Notes: generated by a model not told the origin, from the letters alone. A DNA stretch of 64,000 bases from Halomonas sp. LR3S48 (GCF_025725665.1 NZ_CP107009.1:372001-436000); one strand, 5' to 3'. Positions 29,895 through 39,058 are shown, numbered from the stretch's first letter. Numbers and translations: made by a program.

Positions 29895-29935
29895 TGACGT
29901 GGATCAACTTAAACAAGTATTCAGAATGCTACTTT
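29894..29935 (+). promoter_or_regulatory. Candidate FNR-type nirK promoter
   Basis: CTGAC-GTGG-ATCAA (29894-29907) is an FNR-like half-consensus box. A TACTTT -10 element (29930-29935) would place the start near 29942, with the box centred about 41.5 bases upstream, the class II FNR geometry. This would give anaerobic or NO-dependent control of nirK. Confidence 0.5.
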
Positions 29936-29977
29936 AAAGTCGTCCCCAAAAGTAATTCCTCCGTGAGGAAAAAGACG

Positions 29978-31381
29978 ATGAAATTCACACGTAGCGTTCT
30001 TGCCCAGGCCATCGCCATACTTGCTGTCAGTGCGGTGCTGACCAATCCCGCTTTCGCCGCGCACGGCGAAGCACTCAGCCCAGCCAGCGTCACGCCCGAC
30101 GTCACCTATACACTGCGTACCGCCGTAGCCGACGGCAAGCTGGTATTCATCGGTGACAAGGGCGACATCAAGGATGTGGTCAATCCCGACCTGCACGCTC
30201 CCGTCGGGGCGGTGGTTCAGATCAACCTGATCAACGGCGACGGTGCCATGCACGATATCGCGCTACCCGAGTTCGGCGTCGATTCCGACGACATAAGCGG
30301 TCAGGGTTCGGCTACCGCCGTGGCCTTCCGGGTCGACGAGGAGGGCAACTTTGAGTACCTGTGCAGCATACCCGGCCACAAGGCGGCCGGAATGGTAGGC
30401 AATTTCATTGTCGGCGATCCGGAGCCGGCAGATGAGATCGAAGCAGCCCCCGACCTGTCGATGGACCCGCATGAAGTCGGCGAGCCGGTAGGCGACCGCG
30501 GCCCGCAGGAGGTCACCGTCGATCTCGTGACTACCGAAGTGGAAGGCTACCTGGCCGACGGTTCCAGCTACCGCTACTGGACCTTCAACGACACCGTACC
30601 CGGCCCCTTCGTACGGGTTCGCGTGGGCGACACCGTCCACGTCAACATGAGCAACGCAGACGACAGCGCCCACATCCACTCCGTCGATTTCCATGCCGTG
30701 ACCGGCCCCGGCGGCGGGGCGGCCGTGACCCAGGCGGCACCGGGCCAGACCAAGAGCTTCAGTTTCCAGGCCCTCAATCCGGGACTCTACGTCTACCACT
30801 GCGCCACGCCGATGGTCGCCCAGCACATCTCCAACGGCATGTACGGCATGATTCTGGTCGAGCCGGAAGGCGGGCTTTCGCCGGTGGATCGCGAGTTCTA
30901 CATCATGCAGGGCGAGCTCTACACCGCCCAGCGCCACGGTAGCCAGGGGTTGCAGGAGTTCTCGCTCGACAAGCTGCTCGACGAGCGCCCCGAGCACCTG
31001 ATGTTCAACGGCAACATGGATGCGCTGACCCAGACGCACAAGATGGAGGCCGACGTGGGCGACAACGTGCGCATCTTCTTCGGCGTTGGCGGCCCCAATG
31101 CCACCTCCAGCTTCCACGTCATCGGCGAGATCTTCGACAAGGTCTACGACCAGGCCTCACTGACCAGCCCGCCGCTGACCGACGTGCAGACCACGCTGGT
31201 ACCCCCGGGTGGCGCCACCATGGTCGAGTTCGAGGTCGACTACCCCGGCAAGTACATCCTCGTCGACCATGCGCTATCCCGCCTGGAGAAGGGGCTGGCC
31301 GGGTTCCTCCACGTCAACGGCGAGGAGAACCCCGAGGTCTTCCATACCGAAGAGGCCCACGACCCCAACTCCGGCCACTGA
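29978..31381 (+). CDS. nirK: Copper nitrite reductase NirK with extra N-terminal cupredoxin domain
   Basis: Reduces nitrite to NO in the periplasm. 467 residues: signal peptide 1-28; an N-terminal blue-copper domain (about 30-147) with ligands H92, C129, H134 and M139; then the two-domain NirK core. Core type 1 ligands are H234, C275, H283 and M288; type 2 ligands H239, H274 and H431; catalytic D237 and H380. The C-to-H spacing of 8 places it near the AniA/class II group. The domain order resembles Hyphomicrobium denitrificans NirK. ATG 29978 has GAGGAAAAAG upstream; the GTG at 29963 lacks support. No other denitrification gene is adjacent. Confidence 0.94.
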   Translation: MKFTRSVLAQAIAILAVSAVLTNPAFAAHGEALSPASVTPDVTYTLRTAVADGKLVFIGDKGDIKDVVNPDLHAPVGAVVQINLINGDGAMHDIALPEFGVDSDDISGQGSATAVAFRVDEEGNFEYLCSIPGHKAAGMVGNFIVGDPEPADEIEAAPDLSMDPHEVGEPVGDRGPQEVTVDLVTTEVEGYLADGSSYRYWTFNDTVPGPFVRVRVGDTVHVNMSNADDSAHIHSVDFHAVTGPGGGAAVTQAAPGQTKSFSFQALNPGLYVYHCATPMVAQHISNGMYGMILVEPEGGLSPVDREFYIMQGELYTAQRHGSQGLQEFSLDKLLDERPEHLMFNGNMDALTQTHKMEADVGDNVRIFFGVGGPNATSSFHVIGEIFDKVYDQASLTSPPLTDVQTTLVPPGGATMVEFEVDYPGKYILVDHALSRLEKGLAGFLHVNGEENPEVFHTEEAHDPNSGH

Positions 31382-31395
31382 GCCACGTCCTTCAC

Positions 31396-31416
31396 GCCCC
31401 GCCCAACCGGCGGGGC
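31396..31416 (+). terminator. Weak terminator of nirK
   Basis: 8-base GC stem (31396-31403 with 31409-31416), 15 bases past the nirK stop. Only a short, mixed T tract follows (GCTTGCC), so efficiency is uncertain. Confidence 0.5.
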
Positions 31417-31560
31417 GCTTGCCGTTGGCGTGACGCTTCGATGGCAACGATGTGACAGTTCCGCATCGTCTTACACCAAGTCTTTGTTTCCCAAGCCACC
31501 GCAAGCCGCCTGCCCATCCTGGGTCGACCTCAGTGGCTAGGAAATGTCACCGAATCGTTA

Positions 31561-31572
31561 TTGTCTAGACAA
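31561..31572. promoter_or_regulatory. Likely PhnF operator upstream of phnC
   Basis: TTGTCTAGACAA is a perfect 12-base palindrome, 55 bases before phnC. Its 10-base core TGTCTAGACA recurs at the phnF start (34449-34458), and the GntR/HutC-family regulator PhnF is encoded in the same locus, so it is the natural ligand. Confidence 0.7.
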
Positions 31573-31626
31573 CGTGCCTTAACCTGAGCCAGCGACACTG
31601 ACGCCATCCGATACAGGAGGCGTCAC

Positions 31627-32454
31627 ATGTCCAGCGTCACGATTGCCGTGCAACGGCTCAGCAAGACCTTTGGTCAGACCCGCGTCCTCGAGAACGTCGG
31701 CTTCGACATCCATGCCGGCGAGATGGTGGCCCTGATCGGGCCGTCAGGCTCGGGCAAGTCGACGCTGCTGCGTCACCTGGTGGGGCTGACCACCGCCAAC
31801 CGTAAAGCCGACAGCCGCATCCGCGTGATGGGTCGCGACATCCAGCGAAGCGGCCGCCTGCTGCGCGGTTCGCGCTCCCAGCGCTGTCGCTGCGGCTACA
31901 TCTTCCAGCAGTTCAATCTCGTCGGCCGCCTCAGCGTGCTGACTAACGTGCTGATCGGCCGTCTCGGCTCGATGCCGCGCTGGCGGGCCCTGCTCGGGCG
32001 CTTCACCGACGAGGAGCGCGCCCAGGCTCGCCAGGCCCTGGCCCGTGTCGGCCTTGCCGAACTCGCCGACCAACGCGCCAACACCCTCTCCGGCGGCCAG
32101 ATGCAGCGCGTGGCGATCGCCCGCGTGCTGATGCAGGACGCCGACGTGATTTTCGCCGATGAGCCCATTGCTTCCCTCGACCCGCGCAGTGCGCGCGAAG
32201 TCATGGACATCCTCAAGCGCATCAACCTCGAGGATGACCGTACCGTGCTCGTCTCGCTGCATCAGGTCGATTACGCCCGCCGCTACTGCTCGCGGGCCAT
32301 CGCCCTCAAGCAGGGGCGCCTCTACTACGACGGCCAGACCGAGGGCCTCACCGAGGCACGACTCCAGTCGCTCTACGAGAACGCCGGGTTTGACGAACCA
32401 CGCCACTCGCCCGTTCCCGTTGCCGCCCGCGTCGCCCTGGGCGCCGCCAGCTGA
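31627..32454 (+). CDS. phnC: Phosphonate ABC transporter ATP-binding protein PhnC
   Basis: ATPase for phosphonate uptake, 275 residues. Walker [10 protein letters not shown] at 38-46; Q-loop region [26 protein letters not shown], diagnostic of PhnC; signature [15 protein letters not shown]; Walker B VIFADEP; and H-loop [14 protein letters not shown] precedes ATG 31627. First gene of a continuous phosphonate locus that runs to phnP at 42.3 kb. Confidence 0.96.
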   Translation: MSSVTIAVQRLSKTFGQTRVLENVGFDIHAGEMVALIGPSGSGKSTLLRHLVGLTTANRKADSRIRVMGRDIQRSGRLLRGSRSQRCRCGYIFQQFNLVGRLSVLTNVLIGRLGSMPRWRALLGRFTDEERAQARQALARVGLAELADQRANTLSGGQMQRVAIARVLMQDADVIFADEPIASLDPRSAREVMDILKRINLEDDRTVLVSLHQVDYARRYCSRAIALKQGRLYYDGQTEGLTEARLQSLYENAGFDEPRHSPVPVAARVALGAAS

Positions 32455-32487
32455 TCCATCGCCAACCGCCACCAAGAGGTTTCCACC

Positions 32488-33525
32488 ATGAGCCGTAATC
32501 TTCGCCGTCTCACCCTGCCGCTGATCGCCGGCCTCGGCCTGCTCGGCAGCCAGCTCGCTACCGCCGAGGAAGAACTCGACACCCTGCGCTTCGGCATCAT
32601 CTCCACCGAGGCCAGCCAGAACCAGGAGCCGCTGTGGCGCCCGTTCCTCGACGACATGGCCGAGAGCCTCGGCGTCGAGGTCGAGCCGTTCTTCGCCAAC
32701 GACTACGCCGCGGTGATCCAGGCCATGCGCTTCGACAAGATCGACCTCGCCTGGTACGGCAACAAGTCGGCCATGGAGGCGGTGGACCGCGCGGGCGGCG
32801 AGATCTTCGCCCAGACCGTGCCCGAGAACGGCGAGCCGGGCTACTGGAGCCTGCTGATCGTGCACCAGGACAGCCCCCTGGAGAGCGTCGAGGATGTGCT
32901 GGCCAACGCCTCCGAGCTGACCTTCGGCAACGGCGACCCCAACTCGACCTCGGGCTTCCTGGTGCCGAGCTACTACGTCTTTGCCCAGAACGGCGTCGAG
33001 GCCACCGACATCTTCAAGCGCACCCTCAACTCCAACCACGAGACCAATGCGCTGTCGGTGGCCAACCGCCAGGTCGACGTCGCCACCTTCAACACCGAGA
33101 GCATGGAGCGCCTGGAAATGGCGCACCCCGACAAGGCTGAGCGGCTCAAGGTGATCTGGCAGTCGCCGCTGATCCCGTCCGACCCGCTGGTCTGGCGCGA
33201 GGACCTGCCGGAATCGATGAAGACCCGGCTGCGCGACTTCGTTCTGAGCTACGGCGAGACCGAGGAGCAGCGCGAGAGGATCGCGCCGCTGCAGTGGGCG
33301 CGTTTCGACGCCTCCGACAATGACCAGCTGCTGCCGATTCGCCAGCTCGAACTGTTCAAGCAGCGCGCCCAGCTCGCCGCCGACGACTCGCTCGACGATG
33401 CCGACAAGCAGCATCAGTTGGCCGAGCTCGACGCCCGGCTCGATGAGCTCGACGAGCGCCTCAAGGCCCGCGAGGCTGCCCAGGCCGAAGAGAGCACGGG
33501 CGTGACCACCGCCATGGCCCAGTAA
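32488..33525 (+). CDS. phnD: Phosphonate ABC transporter substrate-binding protein PhnD
   Basis: Periplasmic receptor, 345 residues. Signal peptide (hydrophobic residues 9-20, ending near ATA-EEE). PhnD features are LRFGIISTEASQNQEPLWRPFLDDMAE, FANDYAAVIQAMRFDKIDLAWYGNKSA and FGNGDPNSTSGFLVPSYYVF. The C-terminal 65 residues form a charged helix (QLELFKQRAQLAADDS to LKAREAAQAEE) rather than the shorter tail of many homologues. Specificity presumably covers alkylphosphonates such as 2-aminoethylphosphonate. Confidence 0.95.
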   Translation: MSRNLRRLTLPLIAGLGLLGSQLATAEEELDTLRFGIISTEASQNQEPLWRPFLDDMAESLGVEVEPFFANDYAAVIQAMRFDKIDLAWYGNKSAMEAVDRAGGEIFAQTVPENGEPGYWSLLIVHQDSPLESVEDVLANASELTFGNGDPNSTSGFLVPSYYVFAQNGVEATDIFKRTLNSNHETNALSVANRQVDVATFNTESMERLEMAHPDKAERLKVIWQSPLIPSDPLVWREDLPESMKTRLRDFVLSYGETEEQRERIAPLQWARFDASDNDQLLPIRQLELFKQRAQLAADDSLDDADKQHQLAELDARLDELDERLKAREAAQAEESTGVTTAMAQ

Positions 33526-33591
33526 CCGGCCCCGTCCGCTACGGCAATCGAGTTCCGAGGGGCCGCGCTGGCCCCTCTCCGGAGAACCTTC

Positions 33592-34383
33592 ATGACCGCA
33601 ACGACTCCCGCGCTCGTCAACGCCCCGGCCAAGCGCAGCTGGCTCAATCTGCTCGGCTGGGCCGTCGCCCTGGGCGTGCTGGCCTGGGCCTGGCAGGGCA
33701 CCGAGATGGATCCCGGCGCGCTGGTCGCCAACGCCGGCAACATGGCCGAACTCGCCGCCGACTTCTTCCCGCCGGCGTTCGGCAACCTGGAGCGCTACAT
33801 CGACCAGATGCTGGTGACCATCCAGATCGCCATCTGGGGCACGCTGCTGGCGATCGTACTCGCCATCCCCTGCAGCCTGTTGTCGTCCGAGAACCTGGTG
33901 CCGTGGTGGGTCTACCAGCCCATGCGCCGGCTGATGGACGCCTGCCGCGCCATCAACGAGCTGGTCTTCGCCATGCTGTTCGTGGTCGCCGTGGGGCTCG
34001 GCCCCTTCGCCGGCACCCTGGCGCTGTTCGTCCACACCACCGGCGTGCTCGCCAAGCTGTTCTCCGAAGCCGTCGAGGCCAGCGAGGCCGGCCCCATGGA
34101 GGGCATTCGCGTCACCGGCGCCGGGCGCATCGAGGAGATCGTCTTCGGCCTGATCCCCCAGGTGCTGCCGCTGTGGATCTCGGTGAGCCTCTACCGCTTC
34201 GAGTCGAACATCCGCTCGGCCACCGTGCTGGGCATGGTCGGCGGCGGCGGTATCGGCGTGGCGCTGTGGGAAACCATGCGCGGATTTCAGTACGCCGAGA
34301 CCGCCACGATCATGCTGGTGATCATCATCGCCGTCACCGTGCTGGACATGGCCTCGCAGACCGTACGCAAGCGTTTCATCTAG
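33592..34383 (+). CDS. phnE: Phosphonate ABC transporter permease PhnE
   Basis: Inner-membrane permease, 263 residues, about six helices. The ATPase-contact motif [29 protein letters not shown] matches the EAA loop, and [21 protein letters not shown] is diagnostic of PhnE. A single full-length PhnE is present, unlike E. coli K-12, where the gene is often broken. Confidence 0.95.
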   Translation: MTATTPALVNAPAKRSWLNLLGWAVALGVLAWAWQGTEMDPGALVANAGNMAELAADFFPPAFGNLERYIDQMLVTIQIAIWGTLLAIVLAIPCSLLSSENLVPWWVYQPMRRLMDACRAINELVFAMLFVVAVGLGPFAGTLALFVHTTGVLAKLFSEAVEASEAGPMEGIRVTGAGRIEEIVFGLIPQVLPLWISVSLYRFESNIRSATVLGMVGGGGIGVALWETMRGFQYAETATIMLVIIIAVTVLDMASQTVRKRFI

Positions 34384-34447
34384 GAGACAAAGGTGGCCGC
34401 GCTCGCGGCCCTTGCCTTCGAAAGCTCCATTTCTCGCTGGAGTGAAC

Positions 34448-35197
34448 ATGTCTAGACAAGTAACCGATACGCCGCCGACCAGGGCTCCCCGCTATCGCAC
34501 GCTGGCCGATACGCTGGCCCGCGAGGTGCGCAGCGATTACGCCCCCGGCGAACTGCTGCCGGCGGAGGCGGCCCTGGCCCGGCGCTTCGGGGTCAACCGA
34601 CACACTGTGCGGCGCGCGCTGGACGAGCTGGTAGCCGCGGGTATGGTGACCCGCCATCAGGGGCGCGGCACCCAGGTCGTCGACCGTCGTCTCGATTATG
34701 CCGTCAGTGTCGCCAGCAAGGTGACCCATAACCTCGCCGCGCTGGGTATCGCCACCCAGACCGAGTGTCTCTCCCAGCGCCTGTGCGAGCCGCCCGAGGC
34801 CATCGCCCAGCGCTTCGGGCGACGCCCCGGCGAGTGCTTGCTGTGCGTCGACACCCTGCGCCACATCGGTGGCGCGCCGCTGATGCTGCTGTGCCACTGG
34901 TTCGATCCCGCGCGGGTGCCGGGCTGGGAGCGGCGCTACCGCGGCGGCTCGACCCGGGCGCTGCTCGCTCAGCACTACGACTTGCAACTGTTTCGCCGGC
35001 GGGTGCGCATCGAAGCCGGCAGCGCCACCCGCGGCGACACCCGCCATCTGCGCTGTCCGCTCGGCGCCCCGCTGCTGCAGCTCGTAAGCGACAACGTCGA
35101 TCGCGACGGCACGCTGGTCGAGATATCGGTCAGCCGCGCCCGGGCCGACCGGCTCGCCTACCACATCGATTTCGACTCCGACGAGGTGCCCTCATGA
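34448..35197 (+). CDS. phnF: Phosphonate-locus GntR/HutC-family regulator PhnF
   Basis: 249 residues. GntR winged helix at residues about 18-85 (YRTLADTLAREVRSDYAPGELLPAEAALARRFGVNRHTVRRALDELVAAGMV) and a UTRA ligand-binding domain in the remainder. ATG 34448 lies inside a TGTCTAGACA palindrome, so binding would block both transcription and translation start. Its stop overlaps phnG by ATGA. Probable repressor of phnCDE and of itself and downstream C-P lyase genes. Confidence 0.9.
   Translation: MSRQVTDTPPTRAPRYRTLADTLAREVRSDYAPGELLPAEAALARRFGVNRHTVRRALDELVAAGMVTRHQGRGTQVVDRRLDYAVSVASKVTHNLAALGIATQTECLSQRLCEPPEAIAQRFGRRPGECLLCVDTLRHIGGAPLMLLCHWFDPARVPGWERRYRGGSTRALLAQHYDLQLFRRRVRIEAGSATRGDTRHLRCPLGAPLLQLVSDNVDRDGTLVEISVSRARADRLAYHIDFDSDEVPS
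34449..34458. promoter_or_regulatory. Likely PhnF operator over the phnF start codon
   Basis: TGTCTAGACA palindrome begins at the second base of the phnF ATG, the same core as the site at 31561. It would give autoregulation by occlusion. Confidence 0.65.
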
Positions 35198-35664
35198 CCC
35201 CCTTGCACGACCACAGCAAGCCGCAGGCGCGACGCCAGCGGGTGCTGGCGCTGACGCCCCGTGACCAGCTCGAGGCCCGCTGGGCCACGCTCGGCATTCG
35301 TGCCGCGTATCGCTGCGTGCGTGGCCCCGAGACCGGCATGGCCATGCTGCGCGGCCGCATGGGCGGTACCGGCAACGCCTTTCACCTCGGCGAGATGACC
35401 CTGACCCGGGCCAGCGTCGCCCTCGATGACGGCGCCGGGAACGACGCGTTACTGGGACATGGCTGGGTGAGAGGGCGCGACCACCGCCACGCCGAGCTGA
35501 TCGCCCTGGTCGCTGCCTGCGCGCAGCGCGAGGCCTGGACCCGACGTATCGACAGCGAGCTGGTTGAGCCGCTGGAGGAGGCGCTCGAGACGCGCCGCGC
35601 CGAGGCATCGCGCCTGGCGGCCGCCACCCGCGTCGATTTCTTCACCCTGGTACGAGGGGAGTGA
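35194..35664 (+). CDS. phnG: C-P lyase subunit PhnG
   Basis: 156 residues. PhnG pairs with PhnH, PhnI and PhnJ in the C-P lyase core complex that attaches ribose triphosphate to phosphonate and cleaves the C-P bond. Recognised by RCVRGPETGMAMLRGRMGGTGNAFHLGEMTLTRASV and GHGWVRGRDHRHAELIALV. Start ATG 35194 overlaps the phnF stop; the longer open frame upstream runs antiparallel in sense to phnF coding and is not real. Confidence 0.93.
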   Translation: MTPLHDHSKPQARRQRVLALTPRDQLEARWATLGIRAAYRCVRGPETGMAMLRGRMGGTGNAFHLGEMTLTRASVALDDGAGNDALLGHGWVRGRDHRHAELIALVAACAQREAWTRRIDSELVEPLEEALETRRAEASRLAAATRVDFFTLVRGE

Positions 35665-35666
35665 CC

Positions 35667-36251
35667 ATGCTCTGGCCGACACTGAACGATCCCGTGCACG
35701 ACAGCCAGCGGCTGTTTCGTCAACTGCTCACGGCGATGAGCGAGCCCGGCACGCTGCATACGCTGGAGGTGCCGTCGCCGCCGGGTGACGACATCGGCCC
35801 CGCGCTGTGGGGCGTCCTGCTGACTTTGTTCGACCTCGACACCCGGGTGTGGCTTGCCCCCGCCCTGGGCGGGCCCGGCCTGCAAGAGGCGCTGGTCTTC
35901 CACACCGGCTGTCGCCTGACCGCCGATCCTGCGGAAGCCGACTTCGCCCTGGTCACGCCGGGCGTGCTGGCGGAGCCTGTCGCATTCGCCCTGGGTAGCG
36001 ACGAATACCCCGATCGCAGCACCACGCTGCTGGTTGCGCTCGATACCCTCGAGCCCGCCGGCGAGTGGCACCTCACTGGGCCCGGCATCGCCGAACGGCG
36101 CCAGTTGGGCCTGGGCGCGGCGGCCGCACCCCTGATGGCGCGGCTCGCTGCCAACCGCGGGAGTTTCCCCTGCGGGCTCGACGCCATCCTCACCTGCGGC
36201 GCGCGACTCGCCGCGCTGCCGCGCAGCACCCGAATCGAGGAGGTCGCCTGA
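35667..36251 (+). CDS. phnH: C-P lyase subunit PhnH
   Basis: 194 residues. C-P lyase core subunit, a PLP-transferase-like fold without the cofactor. Typical parts are DSQRLFRQLLTAMSEPGTLHTL near the N terminus, TGCRLTADPAEADFALV, and LTGPGIAERRQL and FPCGLDAILTCGARLAALPRSTRIEE at the C terminus. ATG 35667 has GAGGGGAG 6-7 bases upstream, preferred over GTG 35661. Next to phnI with a one-base overlap. Confidence 0.93.
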   Translation: MLWPTLNDPVHDSQRLFRQLLTAMSEPGTLHTLEVPSPPGDDIGPALWGVLLTLFDLDTRVWLAPALGGPGLQEALVFHTGCRLTADPAEADFALVTPGVLAEPVAFALGSDEYPDRSTTLLVALDTLEPAGEWHLTGPGIAERRQLGLGAAAAPLMARLAANRGSFPCGLDAILTCGARLAALPRSTRIEEVA

Positions 36252-37393
36252 TGTACGTTGCCGTGAAAGGGGGCGAGCGTGCCATCGCCAACGCCCACCG
36301 TCTGCTCGCCGACCGGCGCCGCGGCGACCGCGAGCAAGCCGAGCTCGAGGTCGACCAGATCCAGGGCCAGCTGCGCCTGGCCGTCGACCGGGTGATGAGC
36401 GAGGCGTCGCTCTACGATCCCGAACTCGCTGCGCTTGCCATCAAGCAGGCCAGCGGCGACATGATCGAGGCGGTGTTCCTGCTGCGCGCCTACCGCACCA
36501 CGCTGCCGCGCCTGGCGGTGAGCGAACCGCTGGAGACCGGCGCCATGCGCATCGAACGTCGCATCAGCGCCACCTACAAGGACATACCCGGTGGCCAGGT
36601 GCTGGGGCCGACCTACGACTACACCCATCGCCTGCTCGACTTCCTGCTGCTCGCCGAGGGCGAGACGCCGGTGGCGGAACCCGGCGAGCAGCCGCTGGCG
36701 CCGTGCCCGCAGATCCTTGAGCTGCTCGACGCCGAGGGGCTGATCGAACGTGAGCGGGACGATGGCAGCGAGCCGGCCGACATCACTCGCGATCCCCCCG
36801 ACTATCCCGTCGATCGCGCCGCGCGCCTGCAGATGCTGGCGCGCGGCGACGAGGGCTACCTGCTGGCGCTGGGCTACTCCACCCAGCGCGGCTACGGGCG
36901 CAATCATCCCTTCGCGGGGGAGATCCGCCTGGGCCAGGTGGAGGTGGAGATCTTCGTCGAGGAGTGGGGCGAGGCGGTGTGCGTCGGCGAGATCGCGCTG
37001 AGCGAGTGTCAGATGATCAACCAGTTCGGCGGCTCCCGTGAGGCCGCGCCGCAGTTCACCCGCGGTTACGGACTGGCCTTCGGCCACAACGAACGCAAGA
37101 CCCTGGCCATGGCGCTGGTCGACCGCGCGCTGCGTGCCGAAGAGCTCGGCGAGCCGACCCAGGGCCCCGCCCAGCAGGCCGAATTCGTGCTGGCGCATGC
37201 CGACAACGTCGAGGCCTCGGGTTTCGTCTCGCACCTCAAGCTGCCGCACTACGTCGACTTCCAGTCCGAGCTCGAACTGCTGCGCCGCCTGCGGCGAGAG
37301 CACGAGGCGCGAAGGCAGGGGGCGTGCCAGGAGGCCGGCCCGCCGACATCGACGATCGACGAGCGCGCTGCCGCGCCAGGAGACCCAGCATGA
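36251..37393 (+). CDS. phnI: C-P lyase subunit PhnI
   Basis: 380 residues. Nucleosidase/ribosyl-transfer subunit of the C-P lyase core. It begins MYVAVKGGERAIANAHRLLADRRRG, the standard PhnI N terminus, and contains RRISATYKDIPGGQVLGPTYDYTHRLLDFLL, GYSTQRGYGRNHPFAGEIR and the SECQMINQF segment. Starts at ATG 36251 (TGATG with phnH) and overlaps phnJ by ATGA. Confidence 0.95.
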   Translation: MYVAVKGGERAIANAHRLLADRRRGDREQAELEVDQIQGQLRLAVDRVMSEASLYDPELAALAIKQASGDMIEAVFLLRAYRTTLPRLAVSEPLETGAMRIERRISATYKDIPGGQVLGPTYDYTHRLLDFLLLAEGETPVAEPGEQPLAPCPQILELLDAEGLIERERDDGSEPADITRDPPDYPVDRAARLQMLARGDEGYLLALGYSTQRGYGRNHPFAGEIRLGQVEVEIFVEEWGEAVCVGEIALSECQMINQFGGSREAAPQFTRGYGLAFGHNERKTLAMALVDRALRAEELGEPTQGPAQQAEFVLAHADNVEASGFVSHLKLPHYVDFQSELELLRRLRREHEARRQGACQEAGPPTSTIDERAAAPGDPA

Positions 37394-38223
37394 ACGGCTA
37401 CAACTTCGCCTACCTGGACGAGCAGACCAAGCGCATGATCCGCCGTGCACTGCTCAAGGCGGTGGCCATCCCCGGCTACCAGGTGCCCTTCGGCGGCCGC
37501 GAAATGCCCATGCCCTACGGCTGGGGCACCGGCGGCATGCAGCTCACCGCCAGCATTCTCGGTGTCGACGACGTGCTCAAGGTGATCGACCAGGGCGCCG
37601 ACGACACCACCAACGCGGTCAGCATCCGCGCCTTCTTCGAGCGTGTGGCGGGGATCGAGACCACCACCGTGACGCCGGCCGCGAGCGTCATCCAGACCCG
37701 CCATCGCATTCCCGAGACGCCGCTGGAGCCGGGCCAGATCCTGGTCTTCCAGGTGCCGATCCCCGAGCCGCTGCGCTTCATCGAACCCAGCGAGCAGGAA
37801 ACCCGGCTGATGCATGCTCTGGAGGAGTACGGGGTGATGCACGTGAAGCTCTACGAGGACATCGCCCGCCACGGCCATATCGCCACCACCTACGCCTACC
37901 CGGTGAAGATCGACGGGCGCTACGTGATGGATCCCTCGCCTATCCCCAAGTTCGACAACCCCAAGCTCGACATGAGCCCGGCGCTACTGCTGTTCGGCGC
38001 CGGGCGCGAGAAGCGGCTCTATGCCATCCCGCCGCATACCCGCGTCGAGAGCCTCGACTTCGAGGATCACCCCTTCGAGATCCAGCGCTGGGAGCAGCGC
38101 TGCGCGCTGTGCGCTAGCGATGCGAGCTTTCTCGACGAGGTGATCACCGACGATGCCGGCGGGCGCATGTTCGTCTGCTCGGATACCGACTACTGCCTGA
38201 CACGCCGGGGAGAGCTGTCATGA
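37390..38223 (+). CDS. phnJ: C-P lyase catalytic radical SAM subunit PhnJ
   Basis: 277 residues. Radical SAM enzyme that cleaves the C-P bond of ribose-phosphonate-5-phosphate to give methane or another alkane. The four essential cysteines are C238, C241 and C263 (cluster ligands) and C269 (thiyl residue), the E. coli positions shifted by three. The glycine-bearing segment AIPGYQVPFGGREMPMPYGWGTGG is intact near residues 26-49. Start ATG 37390 overlaps the phnI stop and gives the conserved MNGYNFAYLDEQTKRMIR. Confidence 0.96.
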   Translation: MNGYNFAYLDEQTKRMIRRALLKAVAIPGYQVPFGGREMPMPYGWGTGGMQLTASILGVDDVLKVIDQGADDTTNAVSIRAFFERVAGIETTTVTPAASVIQTRHRIPETPLEPGQILVFQVPIPEPLRFIEPSEQETRLMHALEEYGVMHVKLYEDIARHGHIATTYAYPVKIDGRYVMDPSPIPKFDNPKLDMSPALLLFGAGREKRLYAIPPHTRVESLDFEDHPFEIQRWEQRCALCASDASFLDEVITDDAGGRMFVCSDTDYCLTRRGELS

Positions 38224-39044
38224 AACGTCCCGACCCTTCTGCTCCTGTCCTGGCCAGGCCCGAGCTGGACCGCCCCATCCTGCTCGACGTGCAGGACGTC
38301 ACGCGACTCTACGGCCCCGGCAAGGGCTGCGAAGCGATCGATTTCCACCTGCATGCCGGCGAGGTGCTGGGGATCGTCGGCGAGTCCGGCTCCGGCAAGT
38401 CGACGCTGCTGCGCGTGCTCGCCGGGCTGGAGGCGCCGGATGCCGGCCGGGTGGTCTATCACCGGCCGGGCGATGCCAGCGAGACCGATCTCTACGCCAT
38501 CGGTGAGGCGCGGCGCCGCGCGCTGTTGCGTCTGGAGTGGGGCCTGGTGCACCAGAACCCGCGCGACGGGCTGCGCATGGGCGTCTCGGCCGGAGCCAAC
38601 GTCGGTGAGCGGCTGATGGCGCTGGGCCAGCGGCACTACGGCCAGCTGCGTGCCGCCGGCCAGGACTGGATGGCCCAGGTGGAACTCGACCCGGCACGCA
38701 TCGACGACGCGCCGCGCACCTTCTCCGGCGGCATGCAGCAGCGCCTGCAGATCGCCCGTACCCTGGTCACCCGGCCGCGGCTGGTGTTCATGGACGAACC
38801 CACCGGCGGGCTAGACGTCTCGGTGCAGGCGCGCCTGCTCGACATGCTGCGCACCCTGGTGCGCCAGCTCGGGCTCTCGGTGGTGCTGGTTACCCACGAC
38901 CTGGCCGTGGCCCGCCTGCTCGCCCACCGCCTGCTGGTGATGCGCCGCGGCCGGGTGGTGGAAGCCGGCCTCACCGACCAGATCCTCGACGACCCGCAGC
39001 ACGCCTACACGCAGCTGCTGGTGTCGTCGGTGCTGACCCCATGA
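38220..39044 (+). CDS. phnK: C-P lyase ATP-binding subunit PhnK
   Basis: 274 residues. ABC-type ATPase that docks on the C-P lyase core. Walker A GESGSGKST near residues 54-62; FSGGMQQRLQIARTLVTRPRLVFMDEPTGGLDVSVQARLLD holds the signature, Walker B and D-loop. The N-terminal extension of about 20 residues before LLDVQDVTRLYG is longer than in E. coli. Overlaps phnJ by ATGA. Confidence 0.94.
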   Translation: MKRPDPSAPVLARPELDRPILLDVQDVTRLYGPGKGCEAIDFHLHAGEVLGIVGESGSGKSTLLRVLAGLEAPDAGRVVYHRPGDASETDLYAIGEARRRALLRLEWGLVHQNPRDGLRMGVSAGANVGERLMALGQRHYGQLRAAGQDWMAQVELDPARIDDAPRTFSGGMQQRLQIARTLVTRPRLVFMDEPTGGLDVSVQARLLDMLRTLVRQLGLSVVLVTHDLAVARLLAHRLLVMRRGRVVEAGLTDQILDDPQHAYTQLLVSSVLTP

Positions 39045-39058
39045 CCGAGGAGACGACC

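Noticed and set aside
31744..34449. 901-codon open frame antisense to phnCDE
   Set aside because: A GC-rich third-position shadow: the plus strand encodes clear PhnC, PhnD and PhnE, and the antisense product is low-complexity G/E/H/L-rich with no family.
34765..35664. 299-codon version of PhnG
   Set aside because: The N-terminal 143 codons overlap phnF out of frame; the PhnG family starts at ATG 35194.
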